Origin: Trichosphaerium sp. ATCC 40318
Taxonomy: Eukaryota; Discosea; Flabellinia; Trichosidae
Assembly: GCA_038496445.1 (NCBI GenBank)
Contig: JALMLS010000341.1
Span: 99,663 to 163,662 of the forward strand
Direction of reading: 5' to 3'
DNA: 64,000 nt
Shown: positions 10,730 to 23,468 of the stretch, piece after piece
Layout: every line of letters begins with the position of its first letter
Position numbering within the stretch: position 1 is the stretch's first letter
Notes under the pieces: generated by a model
What the model saw: only the letters and a program-made list of their open reading frames with translations
What the model was told of the DNA's origin: nothing
The model's database searches: none
Translations under genes and position numbers: made by a program

Positions 10730-13700
10730 TTATAGTTTAGCGCTTGTGATCGTAACATGACCCATCTTTCTTCCTTTTCTTATTGCACCCTTTCCATAAA
10801 CGTGTAAATGAACACCTTCATTGAGCTGTCTTGTATCTTTCAAGTATGCAACAGCATCATTAATATCAGATCCAAGAAGATTCCTCATTTTAATATGTGG
10901 ACACAATAGAGTTGTTGGACCAAGAGGTAGCCCAGTAATTGCGCGAACCATTTGCTCAAATTGAGATGTTTGACAACCTTTATAAATAAATAAGTATTCA
11001 AAATCACGTGCTAAAAAAACAGAGTGCGAGCACATCAAGAAAAGGAAGAAAAAAGAGAGAAAAAAAAGAGAATAGATTTGTTTACCTTCAATACTCCAGT
11101 GTCCTGAGTTGTGTGGTCTTGGAGCTATTTCATTGACGATCAGAGATCCATCAGGCATTACAAATAATTCAATAGCAATAACACCTTCGTAACAAATAAG
11201 AAACAGACGGAAAAAAACCCAATAGAGTTACCTTCTAAACCCATTCCCTTCGCTAATTTTCTTGCGATTTCATTAGCCGCTTTCTTGACTTGGCTTGTTG
11301 CATTCGCTGGGACTATAGTCTCGCGTAGAATACCACGTTCATGCCTGGACATAAATCAGTACATATCATCGTCATAACCAACGAGTTATTTTCTTGAAAA
11401 AAACAAATAAAAAAAACTTGCCTGTTCTCAACAAGTGGGAAAGTCTTGATGTGTTGATCTCTTATACCCATTGCAACAATGATAGATGCTTCGTATGAAA
11501 AAGGAACAAAGCCTTCTAATACAAAGGACTTTCCTTTTACATTGTACCATATCTGTGATAAGTTTTGTCCAAGCTTTATTACAGTTTGTCCTTTACCATC
11601 ATAACCTTCTGTTGCTGTTTTTAAAATAAACTTTTTACAGTTCGATGGGTGTCCAGAGAGTTCTCTAATACCGTCCTCAAGGTCTAATTGTTGTTAAGAA
11701 TTGATGTGTTTATTGGGCTTGAGGGTACCTTTGAGGCATTCTACAGCTTTCCATGGTGCTGTTTTGATACCAACAGAGTTAATGAACGTTTTTTCTGTAA
11801 CCTAACAAAGCAATTAATATTTGAACAAAAACTCAAGTCAAAAAGTTTGTACTCTGTTTTGGCAGATTTTTAATGCGTTAGGTTTTGGTCTGACTGGTCT
11901 GAATTGCTCTAAATACTTTGCGGTATCTTGAGGTACATTTTCAAATTCATAAGTAACAACATCAACAGCAGCTAAAAGTAATAAAAAAATCAGTATTGGG
12001 CTGTTTGAACAGTTTTGGTTAAGTCGTCTACGCACCAGCAAATGATGCCAATGCTGTCTCATCATGATAACCAGCTACTGTTTTATCTTGTGCAAGCATA
12101 AAAGCTGGAGAGTTAGGATCAGGACAGTATACATGACATCTACAAAACGAATCAATAAAAAAGTTCCATGGTATACTTTTCTTGCCTATAACCCAATTGA
12201 GTTGCTGCTGGAATTATCATCTTTGCTAGTTGGCCACCTAATGTTTCAGCTTAATACATTGTCACATATCATATATTGTAATACTCACCACCGAGGATGC
12301 CAATAACTGATCCTGGAGGAAGGAATTTTCTCTCGTATTCAGGTTGTTTTGTTGGCGTCAATAAGATTTCTTTCCTGAAGTTTTATTAACTACTTGGGAT
12401 GTTGTGGAGTGTCGTACTCTGAAGGTGCTTTTTGTGCGCCACTGATGATGTTTTGTTTATCTACAGGATGCATAGTTACCTTCGATTTTCTAAAATTCTT
12501 TCCGTGAGCAAACAATAAAGTCAGTTAACGTTTTTTTTTAAAGTACGTGTTTTCTCTCCAAACTTGAAGTCTAGCACCAATGTCACGTAAGCCTGCTGAT
12601 TTTCCCAATATTGCAGCTGCTAATAAAGCAGCATTTTTGGCACCAGAAGCACCTATTGCTAGTGTACCAACAGGGATACCTATAGCAAATTAATCAACAC
12701 TCTTAAACGCTGCCAAGGGCGTAGTTTCTACTCTACCAGCAAGAAAGAATTTTATTTTTTAATTTAGTACCTCCTGGCATTTGACAAATTGAGTACAAAG
12801 AGTCAACACCTGATAGAGCACTAAAAAACATGAGTGAATAACAATTAATAACGGTTTGTTTTGGTTTTAACTTACCGTGACTTAACTGGTACGCCTAGAA
12901 CTGGTACATATGTTAAAGCTGCTACCATTCCAGGTAGATGAGCCGCACCACCGGCGCCAGCAATTATGACCTAGTACAAGAATAAAGATAAGAACAAACG
13001 CAAAAAGCCAACTGTTTGTTGATTTTTTTATACCTTGATTCCTCTTCCTTCTGCTCCTTTAGCAAAGGCATACAAGCGTTCAGGTGTACGATGTGCTGAA
13101 ACAATACGCGATTCATAAGGTATTTTTAGTTCTTGTAGGATTGTTATGGCATGCTTCATTGTAGGCCAATCAGACTGCGAGCCCATTATAACACTATTTG
13201 GAAATTATCAGTATGCCTTAGATCCATCTCATTATACGTACCTTACAAGTGGTGATTTATTAGCAACTGTAGGAACTACAGCATCAATCAACTGGCTACT
13301 AGCAGCATCCGCAACCCATTTAGCGCTCACCAACGAACTCTTTGAACCTTTTTTACCTAGTAACAAGAATAAATAAGAAAATACTCAGAACAAAACTTAC
13401 CTCTTTGTCTAACTGTCCATGCGTCATTATCAATAATACCGGATAAAACAATATTCTTATCATTTGTCACACCAAATACCAACTAAGACAGAAAATATCA
13501 AAACTTGATGTTTAAGGAAATCTTGTAGACTTACGTTTAACTCAAAGAGTGAGACATCTAGCTGGTTCCATGCACTCTCTAATGTGAGAAATACGTGTAA
13601 AGCTGTATGTTTGATCTCTTCAAGAACATCTCCGTTGATTTGAACGCCATTTATGACCAAACCAAGCTCTACAATGCTTTCTCCTTTTCGATTGTTAAAC

Positions 13701-14253
13701 ACGCAAAACATTCACGCAATGATGTTACAACACAGATGTGACATATGTTACGTACCTGATTGTGCGCTTCCACTTTCGTTAGCACTGTGGACAACCTCGA
13801 TCAGAGGAAGAGGGCGGAACACGTGGCCTTGAGAAACAGTTCTTTGGCGTTTTGCAGTGGCTGAAGTAGCGGTACGCGTAATAGTGACTTTGCACGGGAT
13901 TGTTGATGTTTTTAGTACACGTATAGTACTAGGTGCTATTTGCTTGACATAGTGAGTGCGAATATGCGTTCCTTGGTGAGCTGTGGCAATTCTGAGGAGC
14001 CGAAAAACGGATGAGTTCGTTTTAATTCGGTTTTGCAGCGCTTGGTCTACTTTGGAAGCTGAAGAATCCTTTACAAATGTTAAATGACACCCATTTCTCA
14101 TTAAGAAATTGTACAACATGCCTTGGCGCCTTGAATACGCTTCAATTGCAGAAAGGCATTACTTTGATCATCAAGAGCTGAGAAAACAATGTAATCTTTG
14201 TCTTCTGCTATTTTCTGGCCTTTAACACGTTCCCAATTACGAGCGTTGGACAT
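10730..14253 (-). CDS. Trifunctional purine enzyme: PurC-PurE-PurK fusion
   Basis: The gene carries, from N to C terminus, SAICAR synthetase (about 14253-13340), class I PurE, i.e. N5-CAIR mutase (about 13330-12540), and the ATP-grasp PurK, i.e. N5-CAIR synthetase (about 12480-10730). Key signs are [17 protein letters not shown] at the end of Pur[32 protein letters not shown] and [15 protein letters not shown] in PurE; and [18 protein letters not shown] and [13 protein letters not shown] in PurK. Together these convert AIR to SAICAR in de novo purine synthesis. A class I PurE needs PurK, so the fusion is a self-consistent set. The PurC N-terminal half is divergent, and near 14140-14170 the frame changes with no normal-sized intron visible (a 23-base GT..AG stretch would restore it). 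The start at 14253 is therefore tentative. A similar fusion is annotated in Dictyostelium to my knowledge. Confidence 0.85.
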
Positions 14254-14502
14254 TAAGACCCAATGGGAAAAATAATATGACTGTGGAGCGGTTTTTTTCG
14301 AACAATAAAATTTGTAAAGTCCTCGTTATTCAGTATTCTTTAACACAACAAACAGTGCATCTAAACCCCGCACTTGTCGACACAATAAATATTTTGTTAT
14401 TGTTTGGCTTGCTTACTGTAGTTTTTTGTTATTAGAGTTTTTTTAGCCGTTTCTTTTACGTACCCCTTTTGTTTCCTTTGGACCTAAATAGTCTAATCAT
14501 TA

Positions 14503-17500
14503 ATGTCTGGCGGGCAAATTTATTACCAGGTGCGTTGGACGCGGGCAATGCGAAAGTTAAATAGAAATATTATGTAGTTATTTAAAACCCAATCAACCGC
14601 TAGCAATTCCAGCTCACGCTTTTTTAGTTTCAAGCGAGCTCCAAAGAACAAAATGCCCTAGCGTTCGAAGGACCTATTATTTCCTTAGCTGAATTAAAGC
14701 AAGGTATTGTACATCAACAAAAATTAGGGAGCGCACGCGATTTTGGTCTGGAAATTGTAAATTCGCAAACAAAAGAAGGTACGCACCTAACCAGTACTTT
14801 ATATGCCAGATACGCCTTACATTTGAGCTAAATGGATGAGATCCGGTTTATTTGTGCACTCTTAGCCACTGTTAACGTTTTTTTAGTTTACAAGGATGAC
14901 GCCATACTTATACCGCGTAACACATCTGTTGTTGTTAGACGAATTCCAATTACTGCCGCGAGAGGTGTCGCTCCTCCTCCGGCTCCATTTTCTCGCCCAA
15001 CTAGCTACCAATCCCACACGTACACTAGTGTACCGAAATATGACGCATCGAAGTCCTCTTCAAAAGTCACTGGCGGCGCAAGCAGTGAAGAACAAGAAGG
15101 CATTGACAAGTTACTAAACCAAAAACCAACCTGGACGTACGTGTACCATAGCATTATTGGCGTAGCTATGAAGAAAGGAACAAAGATAATCATTTGCGCT
15201 CTGCGCGTAGTTGAAAATAAAATCTCATCTATTTTTCCTCTCCCTATCACAATTATCCCTCCTTTTCTTTTTTTGACGGTATTGCTGAGTAGATCGAAAA
15301 AAAAAAAAGAGCCAAATAATTGAAGATCTTTATAATCATACACACTAACGCAACAGCGCAGAGTTTATCTTGCCCTTTTCTATGCTTTATTCTACCCTTT
15401 ATTTCTTTTTTTTTTTTTCTTTTCTCGCTTTTATTTAAATGTTTCTAGGCGAAGAGCGTCTGGTGGTAATGTTAGGAGAAAGTGTGAAGGTCCACCACCT
15501 CCTGGCTATGTTTGTCATCGTTGTAACCAACCGAATCATTGGATTCAACATTGTCCAACGAATGGTGACCCTCAGTATGACTTGCCTAAGATTAAAAAAG
15601 CTACTGGTATACCAAGAAGCTTCTTAAAGCCTATAATTGGTGGTGATCATAAATCAGCCTATGTAGTGCCTGGTGGCGGCTTAGCCAAGATGGCGCCGAA
15701 TGAGTACATTATTTTTTTTCAGAATTTTCTGATTTTTGTTTTCTCACGAAAGTCGACTAACACACAATGTAGACATGTTTTTGAACAAGAAATTGCTAAG
15801 GCTAACCCAGTAGATGAAACTAAAGAAGGTGAAGAAGTACCAAAGTCTTTTCAATGCCCTATTTGCAAGGTACGCTCAAAACCAAACTGACTTGATTTTT
15901 TGGAGTGGAATTCTAACTTTTTTGGTTTTAGGATTTATTAAAAGACGCTGTACTTATATCTTGTTGTGGATACAGTTTTTGTGATGAGTGTACGTACCTT
16001 TATAGCTTATGTAACGCTCCAAAACGCTAACTTTGATGTTTTTAGGTATTCGTCCTCAAGATCTTAGTCAAGTCCTCCTTTGTCCTATGTGCAAGAAAAC
16101 AACTACTGCTAATAAGCTTGTACCAAACCACAGTATGCGTACATCTATAACGGAGTACATCAAAAATAAGGAAGACGAGAAAAAAGAAAAGGAAAAAGCT
16201 GAAAGGGAGCGTCAAGCGCAAATCCAAGAGGCTGTGCGTTTAGAACAAGAAAAAGCAGCTCTGGAAGCAGCCAGGATCGTACAGGAGCAGAGAGAAGCTG
16301 AAGAAGAGCAAAAACGCAAAGAAGCAGAAAAAGCAAAGGAAGAAGCCGAAGAAAGGAAGGCAACCAAAGATACTTCCGATAAGGGTACAGAACTGAAGGC
16401 CCATGAATCACCTAGAGACGTAGAGGAAGGAGAAGGTGAAGAAAAGGACCCCAAGTCGATTGATGATGCGTCTAAAGATGATAAATCCGATGAAGATAGC
16501 AAAGATAAAAAATCATCAAAACGGCCTTCATCACCTGATTCAGAGGGCTCTCGTGATAGCAGCAAGAGTAAAAGATCTAGCCGTGGTATTTTTGAACCTC
16601 TACCGGATATGCATATCCCTGATTTTATTAAAGGTACGCAAGCTTTAAGATCATATTTTTTTTTTACGTGGTTCAATTGATGTGCTTACAACGTTTTATA
16701 GAGAAGCAACATGGTAAAGATAGACGTGGTGATCGTCATTCAAGACATCGTAGTCCTCCAAGGAGACATGATTACCCTGGACAAGGCTATGGTTACGCTT
16801 ACCCTCCAGCGCCTTATGGTGTTCCACCGTTTTATCATCCACCGTTTCCTGGTTATTACCCACCACCATATGGCGTACCACCTTACGCACCTGGACCTCA
16901 TCGTGGTAGAGATTATGGCCGCAGAGATAGCTACCGAGATGGTCATAGAAGACGCTATAACAGTCGAAGCAGGGAGCGCCGACATAGAAGCAGAGAAAGG
17001 TTAGTTTTTTTTTTTTGTTTTGTTTTCAAGTTTTGTGCTCATTGATTTTTTATAGAAGAAGTAATCATTCAAGAGATAAAAAAAGGCGTAGTCGTAGGTC
17101 TAGAGACAAATCTCCAAAAGATAGCACCAAGAGCACCTCCCATCGTGATGAAAAAAAGGATTCTGATAAGCGTACTCCTGAACAAGAAGTTAAAACACCA
17201 ACGAGCCCAATGCTTGCAGATAAGAGCCCAGACAGCGTAGATTATAGTCCAAGTCGTGCTCTAGATGTAGATTTTGATGATGCGGAAGGAAATGAAGTTG
17301 AAGAGAAGAAAGATGTATCACCTGTTGCATCTTCTCCGAAGACACCTACAGAGCCTGCAGACCCTGAAGAGGAAGTAATGAAGGTGGAACCAAAAGAGAG
17401 GGAGCATAACACGAAGAAGAGAAGCCGTGATGAGGATGACAGTCGTAATGATAGAGATAAGAAGCGTTTGAGGAGTAGTGATGATAGATCTCGTCGAGAT

Positions 17501-17800
17501 AAGCGCAGACGTCGAGATGACCGAGATCGTAGAGATAAGGATCGTAGGCGCGAGCGTGATAGCAAGCAATCGTCTTCTTCCTCTTCTCATAGACGAGAGA
17601 GGGATAAAACAAGGCGCCGTGGTTCAGAAGATAGACGTGATGATAGGGATCGTCAGCGTTCATCCTCAAGGCGTAGCTATTCTCCTGGGCATGGGCATAA
17701 GCGTAAGCATGAGCGTGAAAGTGAGAGTGCTAGCAAGAGGCGTAGACATCGCAGTGATAAAAGCGATAGAGCTCGTGACCATAGGAAGTCTTCAAGGTGA
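14503..17800 (+). CDS. RBBP6/Mpe1-like protein: DWNN, zinc knuckle, RING, RS-rich tail
   Basis: ATG 14503 starts a short first exon (MSGGQIYYQ) that splices to a DWNN ubiquitin-like domain ending LIPRNTSVVVRRIPI (near 14940). A CCHC knuckle follows (CHRCNQPNHWIQHC, about 15515-15560), then the family block LPKIKKATGIPRSFL. A RING-like U-box finger comes next: CPICKDLLKDAV, CCGYSFCDEC and LLCPMCKK (15850-16100). The rest is a charged coiled segment, a Tyr/Pro-rich stretch (16790-16900) and a long Arg/Ser/Asp-rich tail to the stop at 17800. RBBP6 (animals) and Mpe1 (yeast) belong to the pre-mRNA cleavage and polyadenylation factor and act as ubiquitin ligases. All introns keep frame. The tail shows the low-complexity codon pattern of SR-type proteins. 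Confidence 0.9.
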
Positions 17801-18032
17801 TTTCCTTTCCACCTTTTTTTGAATTTTTTTTTTGAACTTTTGTTGGCAGCTTGTAAGTTAGAAACTGTAAATAAATATGCTCAACATGTCTACGTTAGTT
17901 CATATTGTTTGCTGTAGTAAAACAGCCTGGTTCTTTAAAGTCATTAAGCGGAGAATTAGCAATTTTTGTTTTTTCAAAAAAACTATCAGTACACAGGTCA
18001 ATTGTGTTCTATCGTTGAGTTTAACGCTAGAC
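17801..18032. other. Intergenic between RBBP6-like and molybdopterin-domain genes
   Basis: Two plus-strand genes are separated by about 230 bases with T-rich sequence and an AATAAA at about 17869 that could serve as poly(A) signal for the upstream gene. No coding exon is supported here. Confidence 0.4.
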
Positions 18033-19325
18033 ATGATAAGAGCTGCTTGTGTGCGAAGATTACAGTTACGTAGATGCAATAAAAAGACTTTTGGATGTCG
18101 TTTCAAATCAGATGGTGATACGAGGCCAACAGCAGCTATAGTTATAATAGGTAGCGTAAAAACGCGTAACAACCGCCGTAAATTAAAATTAAACTCATTT
18201 AGGTGATGAAATTCTGAACGGCAAAGTTCATGATAGCAACACGCACTGGTACGTGCCAATAGATCTGCGTAATAATAAGATGTTTTTTTTTTGACACTTG
18301 TCTACAAGGCTGGCAAACTTTTTCTTTAAACGAGGCATACACTTGCGCTCTGTTACTGTAGTACCAGACGAGGTATCATAGTTGTTATAACAAATACGGC
18401 GTATTGTTCCCAACATAAAACTAGGAAGACGAGATTATTCGCACAGTGCGTCACGCGTCTTCAAAGTACGCGTTTGGGACTATTAATAACTCACTTTGAT
18501 TATAAGGTTTGACTACACAATAACAACGGGTGGTATCGGGCCAACACACGATGATATCACATACCAATCGATTGCGCGTGCTTTTGACAGAAAACTAGAA
18601 CCACATGCAGAGACTGTTGAAAAACTTACAAAAACACTCTCAGAGCGTAATATAGAGATCAATGATGAGCGTATGCGTATGGCTATATTCCCTACGCCTG
18701 CTAGAGGTATGTAATACTGCCAAATTGTCTATAATAACATTGTTTTTTTGAACAGTTATTCCAACATCATCTTGGGTGCCAATCGTTGAGGTTGAGAATA
18801 TTTATATCTTACCAGGTGTACCTGGTATTGTACGTACTACTAGTTCACCGTAATTAATGCTAATAGAATGTACCTTAGTTAAAGACAATGATGGATGATG
18901 CAGTGTCTTTACATGGCATGTTTAAAGGAGGTAAGAACGTAGCTTTTACCCAGAAAGTTTGCTCTCGTACTAAATTGTACGTAGGTAAAATTCCACACTC
19001 TGAGGCTGTATATACACATAAAAGTGAAGGAGGTACACGTAATTACTTTTAATACTAAAAAGCTAACTTTATTTCCAAGATATTGCCAAAGATCTTGTAA
19101 GAATAAATAAGGAACATGGCGATGTTCAAATTGGGAGTTACCCAAAGTTAGGTAATCAACTCTCATAGTGTTAATTTTTTGCTGACGCTGTATCCCTCTC
19201 TAGACGCAGATGTTGAAGTGGCCGGATATAAAGTGATGATAACCATACAAGGAGAGGATGCAGAAAAAGTGCAGGCTGCACGTGATGTAGTCAAGTCACT
19301 TGTTGACGGCTTTTATAAAGACTAA
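18033..19325 (+). CDS. Molybdopterin-binding (MoCF/CinA N-terminal) domain protein, likely mitochondrial
   Basis: The N terminus (MIRAACVRRLQLRRCNKK) is Arg-rich with few acidic residues, like a mitochondrial presequence. After splicing, the core reads AAIVIIGDEILNGKVHDSNTHW, TTGGIGPTHDDITY, SWVPIVEVENIYILPGVPGI and a C-terminal GDVQIGSYPKL segment. The GDEIL and TTGGIGPTHDD motifs define the MoCF_biosynth fold found in CinA and in the N-terminal half of animal FAD synthase (FLAD1). Without a PAPS reductase-like C-terminal domain it resembles the FLAD1 molybdopterin-binding-like part, thought to act as an FAD pyrophosphatase. The exact substrate cannot be told. Introns use donors gtagcg, gtacgt, gtatca and gtacgc and all preserve frame. 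Stop TAA at 19323-19325. Confidence 0.8.
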
Positions 19326-19512
19326 TAAAATAATAAAAAAACAAGAAACAATAACAATATGTCCTGCTAGCTGTGGATTGCCATCATAAGACCCTTATGT
19401 CAGATTGGTTTCCTTTTGATCTCTGCTATTGACGTTCTTGTCTCTTTCGAATGCAGAATGTTCTTATAACGGAATTACTCACTAAATTCTTATTTGTAGA
19501 ATTATTTTCTTT

Positions 19513-21753
19513 TTATTTTGTTGTAATTGATACAACCTCACTACTGGATCCTTTGGGTATTATTCTATAATGAAACAAGTACAAACATACTAGAATAACT
19601 GTCCATACAGCATTAAGCGCAAGCAACACTATACCCTACTTTTGAGGTTAAAATGTGTGCTAGAACTGAAAAGTACATACCATGTACAAAGCTACAAAAG
19701 GCATAAGTGCAGTACCGCTAGCTACTATCCAACATAAAAGTATTACAGCATAGACTAAGAAAGCACAAGATGAGATAAAGAAGAGGGTAAACAAACAAGT
19801 TGACTACTTGCCTACGCCAAGCCAGAAGCACGTGTTACCAAGTCGCCAAGGAGTGAACAATTGAATGATAGATATTGATGCTAGTATTAATGCCCATACT
19901 CCAGCAGGGACCAGTAGACCATAGATCCATGCTTTTAACAAATTTGTAAGAATTTTATAGGATTTTAAAGGTTGTACTAGGGAATGCTTCAATGTCACAT
20001 GAAGCGTCGTTTCCTGGTTGTCCTCTGAAAAAACAAACTTATTGAGTTCAAACTTTTGCTTAGATTACAGTACGTTTTTACAAATGGAGCACATCCTGAC
20101 CATTGTATAATAGGGTTAGCGTCTTCTCCTCTGTATCCTTTCATATTAACACATAAAGGGCCTGTACCGGAATCTTCAATCTCTAACACACCATATTGAT
20201 TGACGTAGTGATACTCATAACTTTTACAACCTGTTCCAAAAAAAGTCGTAAATTACAAGATGCTTTTGTTTGATGCAAAACATTAATACCTTCAGAGAAA
20301 GGACCTCCTTTGGACGATCCAATGCGATCATATGCTGCAGCTTGGAATATTGGAAACCCTTAAAAACGTGTTAAAAAGTACTGGTGTTGACAGTGAGTCA
20401 AACCTGCTCCGCCACCAGTGGCATAGTCCGAGTTTGAGCCTATTGCTATTAAAACAATAAACATTTATTTATGTCTCACCATCGTCAATTGCAAGCATGT
20501 GAGAATCACCAGATATAGCAATAAGATTTGTTACGCTACAATTCTTTATCATATTAGCAACTCTTGTTCTATCACTTGGATAACTAAACCATTTATCACC
20601 CTGCTGTCGAGTTAGATACTCGAGTGCAGGTTGTGCGTGTGAGGTAGTCAAAGTGACTCACCGCAGATGGTTTTCCTATCCATGGAATAGTATTTGCCCA
20701 GACCACCAGAGAATATGAAGAAGCTGAACACAATTCATTGTTGAACCATTGAAACTGCTCTTCACTCATGAGCGTAACTTCCGAAACTTGCTGCACAAGA
20801 AATGAACAAAACTCGGTAAGTAGTTTCCGCTAATTTTTATCGAAACTATTTTATTACCTCTGATTTTAAATCTGTTATTATAAATCTAACGTTACCAATA
20901 GTATATGCTTGGTTTATTCTTGCTTGAAGATCAGGAGCTAACAAAACATGTGTTAGTCTTTGCATTGGCAACAAAAAAGACTTACGGGCGAGTTCTGTGG
21001 GATAATGTGGAAAGTACATTCTATACGCTGACCTAGCTGCTGGTTTACTAGGCGAGCTTGAGTCAGCATTATTTGGTCCATAATCGTGGTCATCCCAAAT
21101 ATAGCTCATAGGAAGACTTTGGAATAATTCACGTTGTCTGTTTTGTTTAAAGGTAAGTTCATAAGCATCACGGAAAGCTTGAATGCTGTTTGTGGTTATA
21201 TCTGTATAATGTAGGTCACCCAAATGGATCATCAAATCAGCATTTTGATTCTTAATGGCCGAGAAAACTTCTAAACAGAAAAAATTATTTGTTTTTTGAA
21301 AACGACATGGCACGTGATTTTTTCTTTTCAGAAACTGTGTCGTACTGTTGTTTGAAGCAGCGCTAGAGCAAGATCCAAAAACAATCTTTAAATTTTGAGG
21401 ACCTTCACTAAAAGTTGAAAAAGTCCCGACTCTAGCGGTACTTGCGCCATAATAGTACCGTGAGGACGATGTTAAGTTGTGAAATGTAATCTTAAAAGGA
21501 TCGCTTGTTATCGCCGGTGCCCGTATTGGAGAAGTTAGATCCCTTGTTGAACTCAACGATAGTGTCCCTCCTTGATTACCTAACCGGTAATTTGGTAAAC
21601 AGTCAAGAAATTGGCTACAGCACAACAAGCGAAGAGGATTGGCGTACCTGAAATCACTATTGTCGCTTGGCTGTTTGTAACTCCTCCTGCCCACATGATA
21701 AAAGGAGAAACATAGCTAAATAGGCACGTGATAATAAAGAATGTAATATACAT
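19513..21753 (-). CDS. PhoD-type metallophosphatase, copy 1, membrane-anchored
   Basis: Start at 21753 was chosen because it matches the start of the inverted copy at 50435; it gives signal peptide MYITFFIITCLFSYVSPF. The mature part shows PhoD signatures: a WAGGVTNSQATIVI strand domain, FGSCSSAASNN, IHLGDLHYTD, YIWDDHDYGPNN and ISGDSHMLAIDDG. PhoD enzymes are Ca/Fe-dependent phosphomonoesterases and phosphodiesterases acting outside the cytoplasm. The C-terminal exons encode about three hydrophobic helices (e.g. IYGLLVPAGVWALILAS) and a tail ending SEVVSITTK, so it is probably membrane-bound. Intron positions are the same as in copy 2. A second, near-identical gene lies about 30 kb away in opposite orientation. 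Confidence 0.85.
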
Positions 21754-22126
21754 AGTGGTGTAGTGAATGAAGTATCGCATGGTATGGCGGTTATGTAAAT
21801 GTCACATTTTTACTTTTATGATGTCATTAAAATGTGTCATTTTCAAAACATATGAACCCTTTTTTGGGAACCAAAACATCTACTATATTGAACTACATAA
21901 AGCAGGCACCTTAGTTTGTACGCTTCAATATTGTTATCCGGTGAAATCGTCGGACCACAAGTCCGAAATATTACAGGCAATCTTTGTTGTTGCCGAGTAG
22001 TGTGTTCCAGAAAAGAATATTCATCCTGTGATATGGGTTTAGATTTGCGAAGGCTAGGTAAAGTTCTTGATGTCGCGTACTTGTGATTACACTGTAAATG
22101 TTGCATATATTCTGGCTCCCTCTTCA
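21754..22126. other. Intergenic upstream of PhoD copy 1
   Basis: Open frames here are short and unsupported. The region should contain the PhoD promoter. No recognisable gene. Confidence 0.4.
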
Positions 22127-22461
22127 GGTAGAGTAGGGTGGGTTTGACGCTTTTTCGATTTTAATTATGTTGACCAAAAACACAGGGTGAACTCAAACAT
22201 GGAATCTATGGTGTTGGTAGAGTGGGTTTGACACTTTTTCGATTTTAATTATATTGACCAAAAACACAAAAGACGGAAGTGTTTCGGTAGACAGCATTTG
22301 AGGTGTTGACGATTTTCGCAAATATCGATTAAGGGAAAGGGAAAAAAAAACCATCTGGGTAGAGGGGGTTTGAGACTTTTTCGATTTTAACCATGTTGAC
22401 CAAAAACACAAAAGACAGAAGTGTTTCGCTAGACAGTTTTTTACTAGGTGGGAGTTGAGAC
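22127..22461. repeat. Imperfect tandem repeat, about three and a half copies
   Basis: A unit of about 55-80 bases recurs at about 22127, 22216 and 22359, with a truncated copy at about 22446. Shared core: GTAGAG..GGGTTTGA, CTTTTTCGATTTTAA and TTGACCAAAAACACA; two copies also share AAAAGAC(G/A)GAAGTGTTTCG and TAGACAG. Copy spacing is irregular. The core TTGACC also occurs in a palindrome at 49374. Confidence 0.75.
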
Positions 22462-22595
22462 TTTTTCAAACAATAATTGAGAGTGTGTTTATTATTATAT
22501 GTAACAGCGAGAGGGAGTTTGAGGCTTTTTTGAAGGTAAATAAACAATTTTTTTTATTAATACCAAGTAGATAGCGCTGTTGTGTTGTGATCTAT

Positions 22596-23468
22596 CCAGT
22601 GAAGCGCAAGCGAGCCGTTTCCGTGAGTAAACAGTTTTGTGATTGATCTCCGCGAAGCCCATGCGAGCGCAGTGCCCTCCAGTTGCCTAGGTAAACCTTG
22701 AGCGGGTATCAAGGTTTAGCGAAGGTAGACCGCACTCTTGTTAAAAATCACATGACTTTTTCTGTTTTTTTACTAGAGGGAAGTTGACACTTTTATATTT
22801 GTGATTCAGAGTGAGGTTATATTATTTCTCCGCATGCGGAATTTTGCAGATTACGCCCTTTGACTACCCGCTAGCAACGCCGAGTCTTCATAATTTTGTG
22901 GGCGCTGGTGATACGGGGTCTATGAAGTGTGCTTTTGTCGTAGATGTATGCTTTGTATCTCGCGCTGGGAAAAAAATTTGTGCCCACGCGCTTTTGAGCT
23001 CCAAACCCTCACCAGATACGTTTATTTCGCCAATGAAGAGCGCTCCTTCAAGGAAGTATGCGGGATCGGCACTGTGCGACGAGAAAATTTTGCTATTTTT
23101 TCGTGTCGTTGATAACAAGCGTTTTAAAGCTTCTTTTACGTAACAAACCACATAATAAACGCTTTTCAAGCTGTAATTGCGTGTCAATAAAATAGTGACA
23201 CGGTAAAAAAGGCAAACATGTGCTTAATCGCAATAAACGCGTTGTTTCTACCGTTTCCAAGCATTCTCGTTCCCGTAATTGCGTTTAAACCTCATCAAAA
23301 CTGATTAAGTGAGCATTTTGTCAAAATGACTTAACGAATTCCGCTACACCCTTAACACACTTCCCACCCTATAGCAAAACGTGTGGTACATTAAACGCCA
23401 AACCTTGCTACCAGAGCAAGGTTGTGTCTAGCTAACTCAGGGGTAGTGGCTCGCTTGGGCTTCGCTGG
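22596..23468. mobile_element. Candidate non-autonomous element with inverted ends
   Basis: A 21-base sequence at 22596-22616 recurs inverted at 23448-23468 with two mismatches. Inside each end lies a small hairpin of the form AACCTTG...CAAGGTT (22693-22717 and 23401-23423), each followed toward the centre by TTT(A/G)GCG, so both ends share the same order of parts. No transposase is seen. Open frames on both strands around 22811-23187 overlap and match nothing recognised. Target duplications were not identified. Confidence 0.45.

Noticed and set aside
16042-17669. Long minus-strand frames opposite the RBBP6-like gene
   Set aside because: They arise from the repetitive Arg/Ser/Glu codons of the real gene.
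22811-23187. Overlapping open frames inside the candidate element as a transposase
   Set aside because: Both are about 100 codons, overlap on opposite strands, and show no catalytic pattern.
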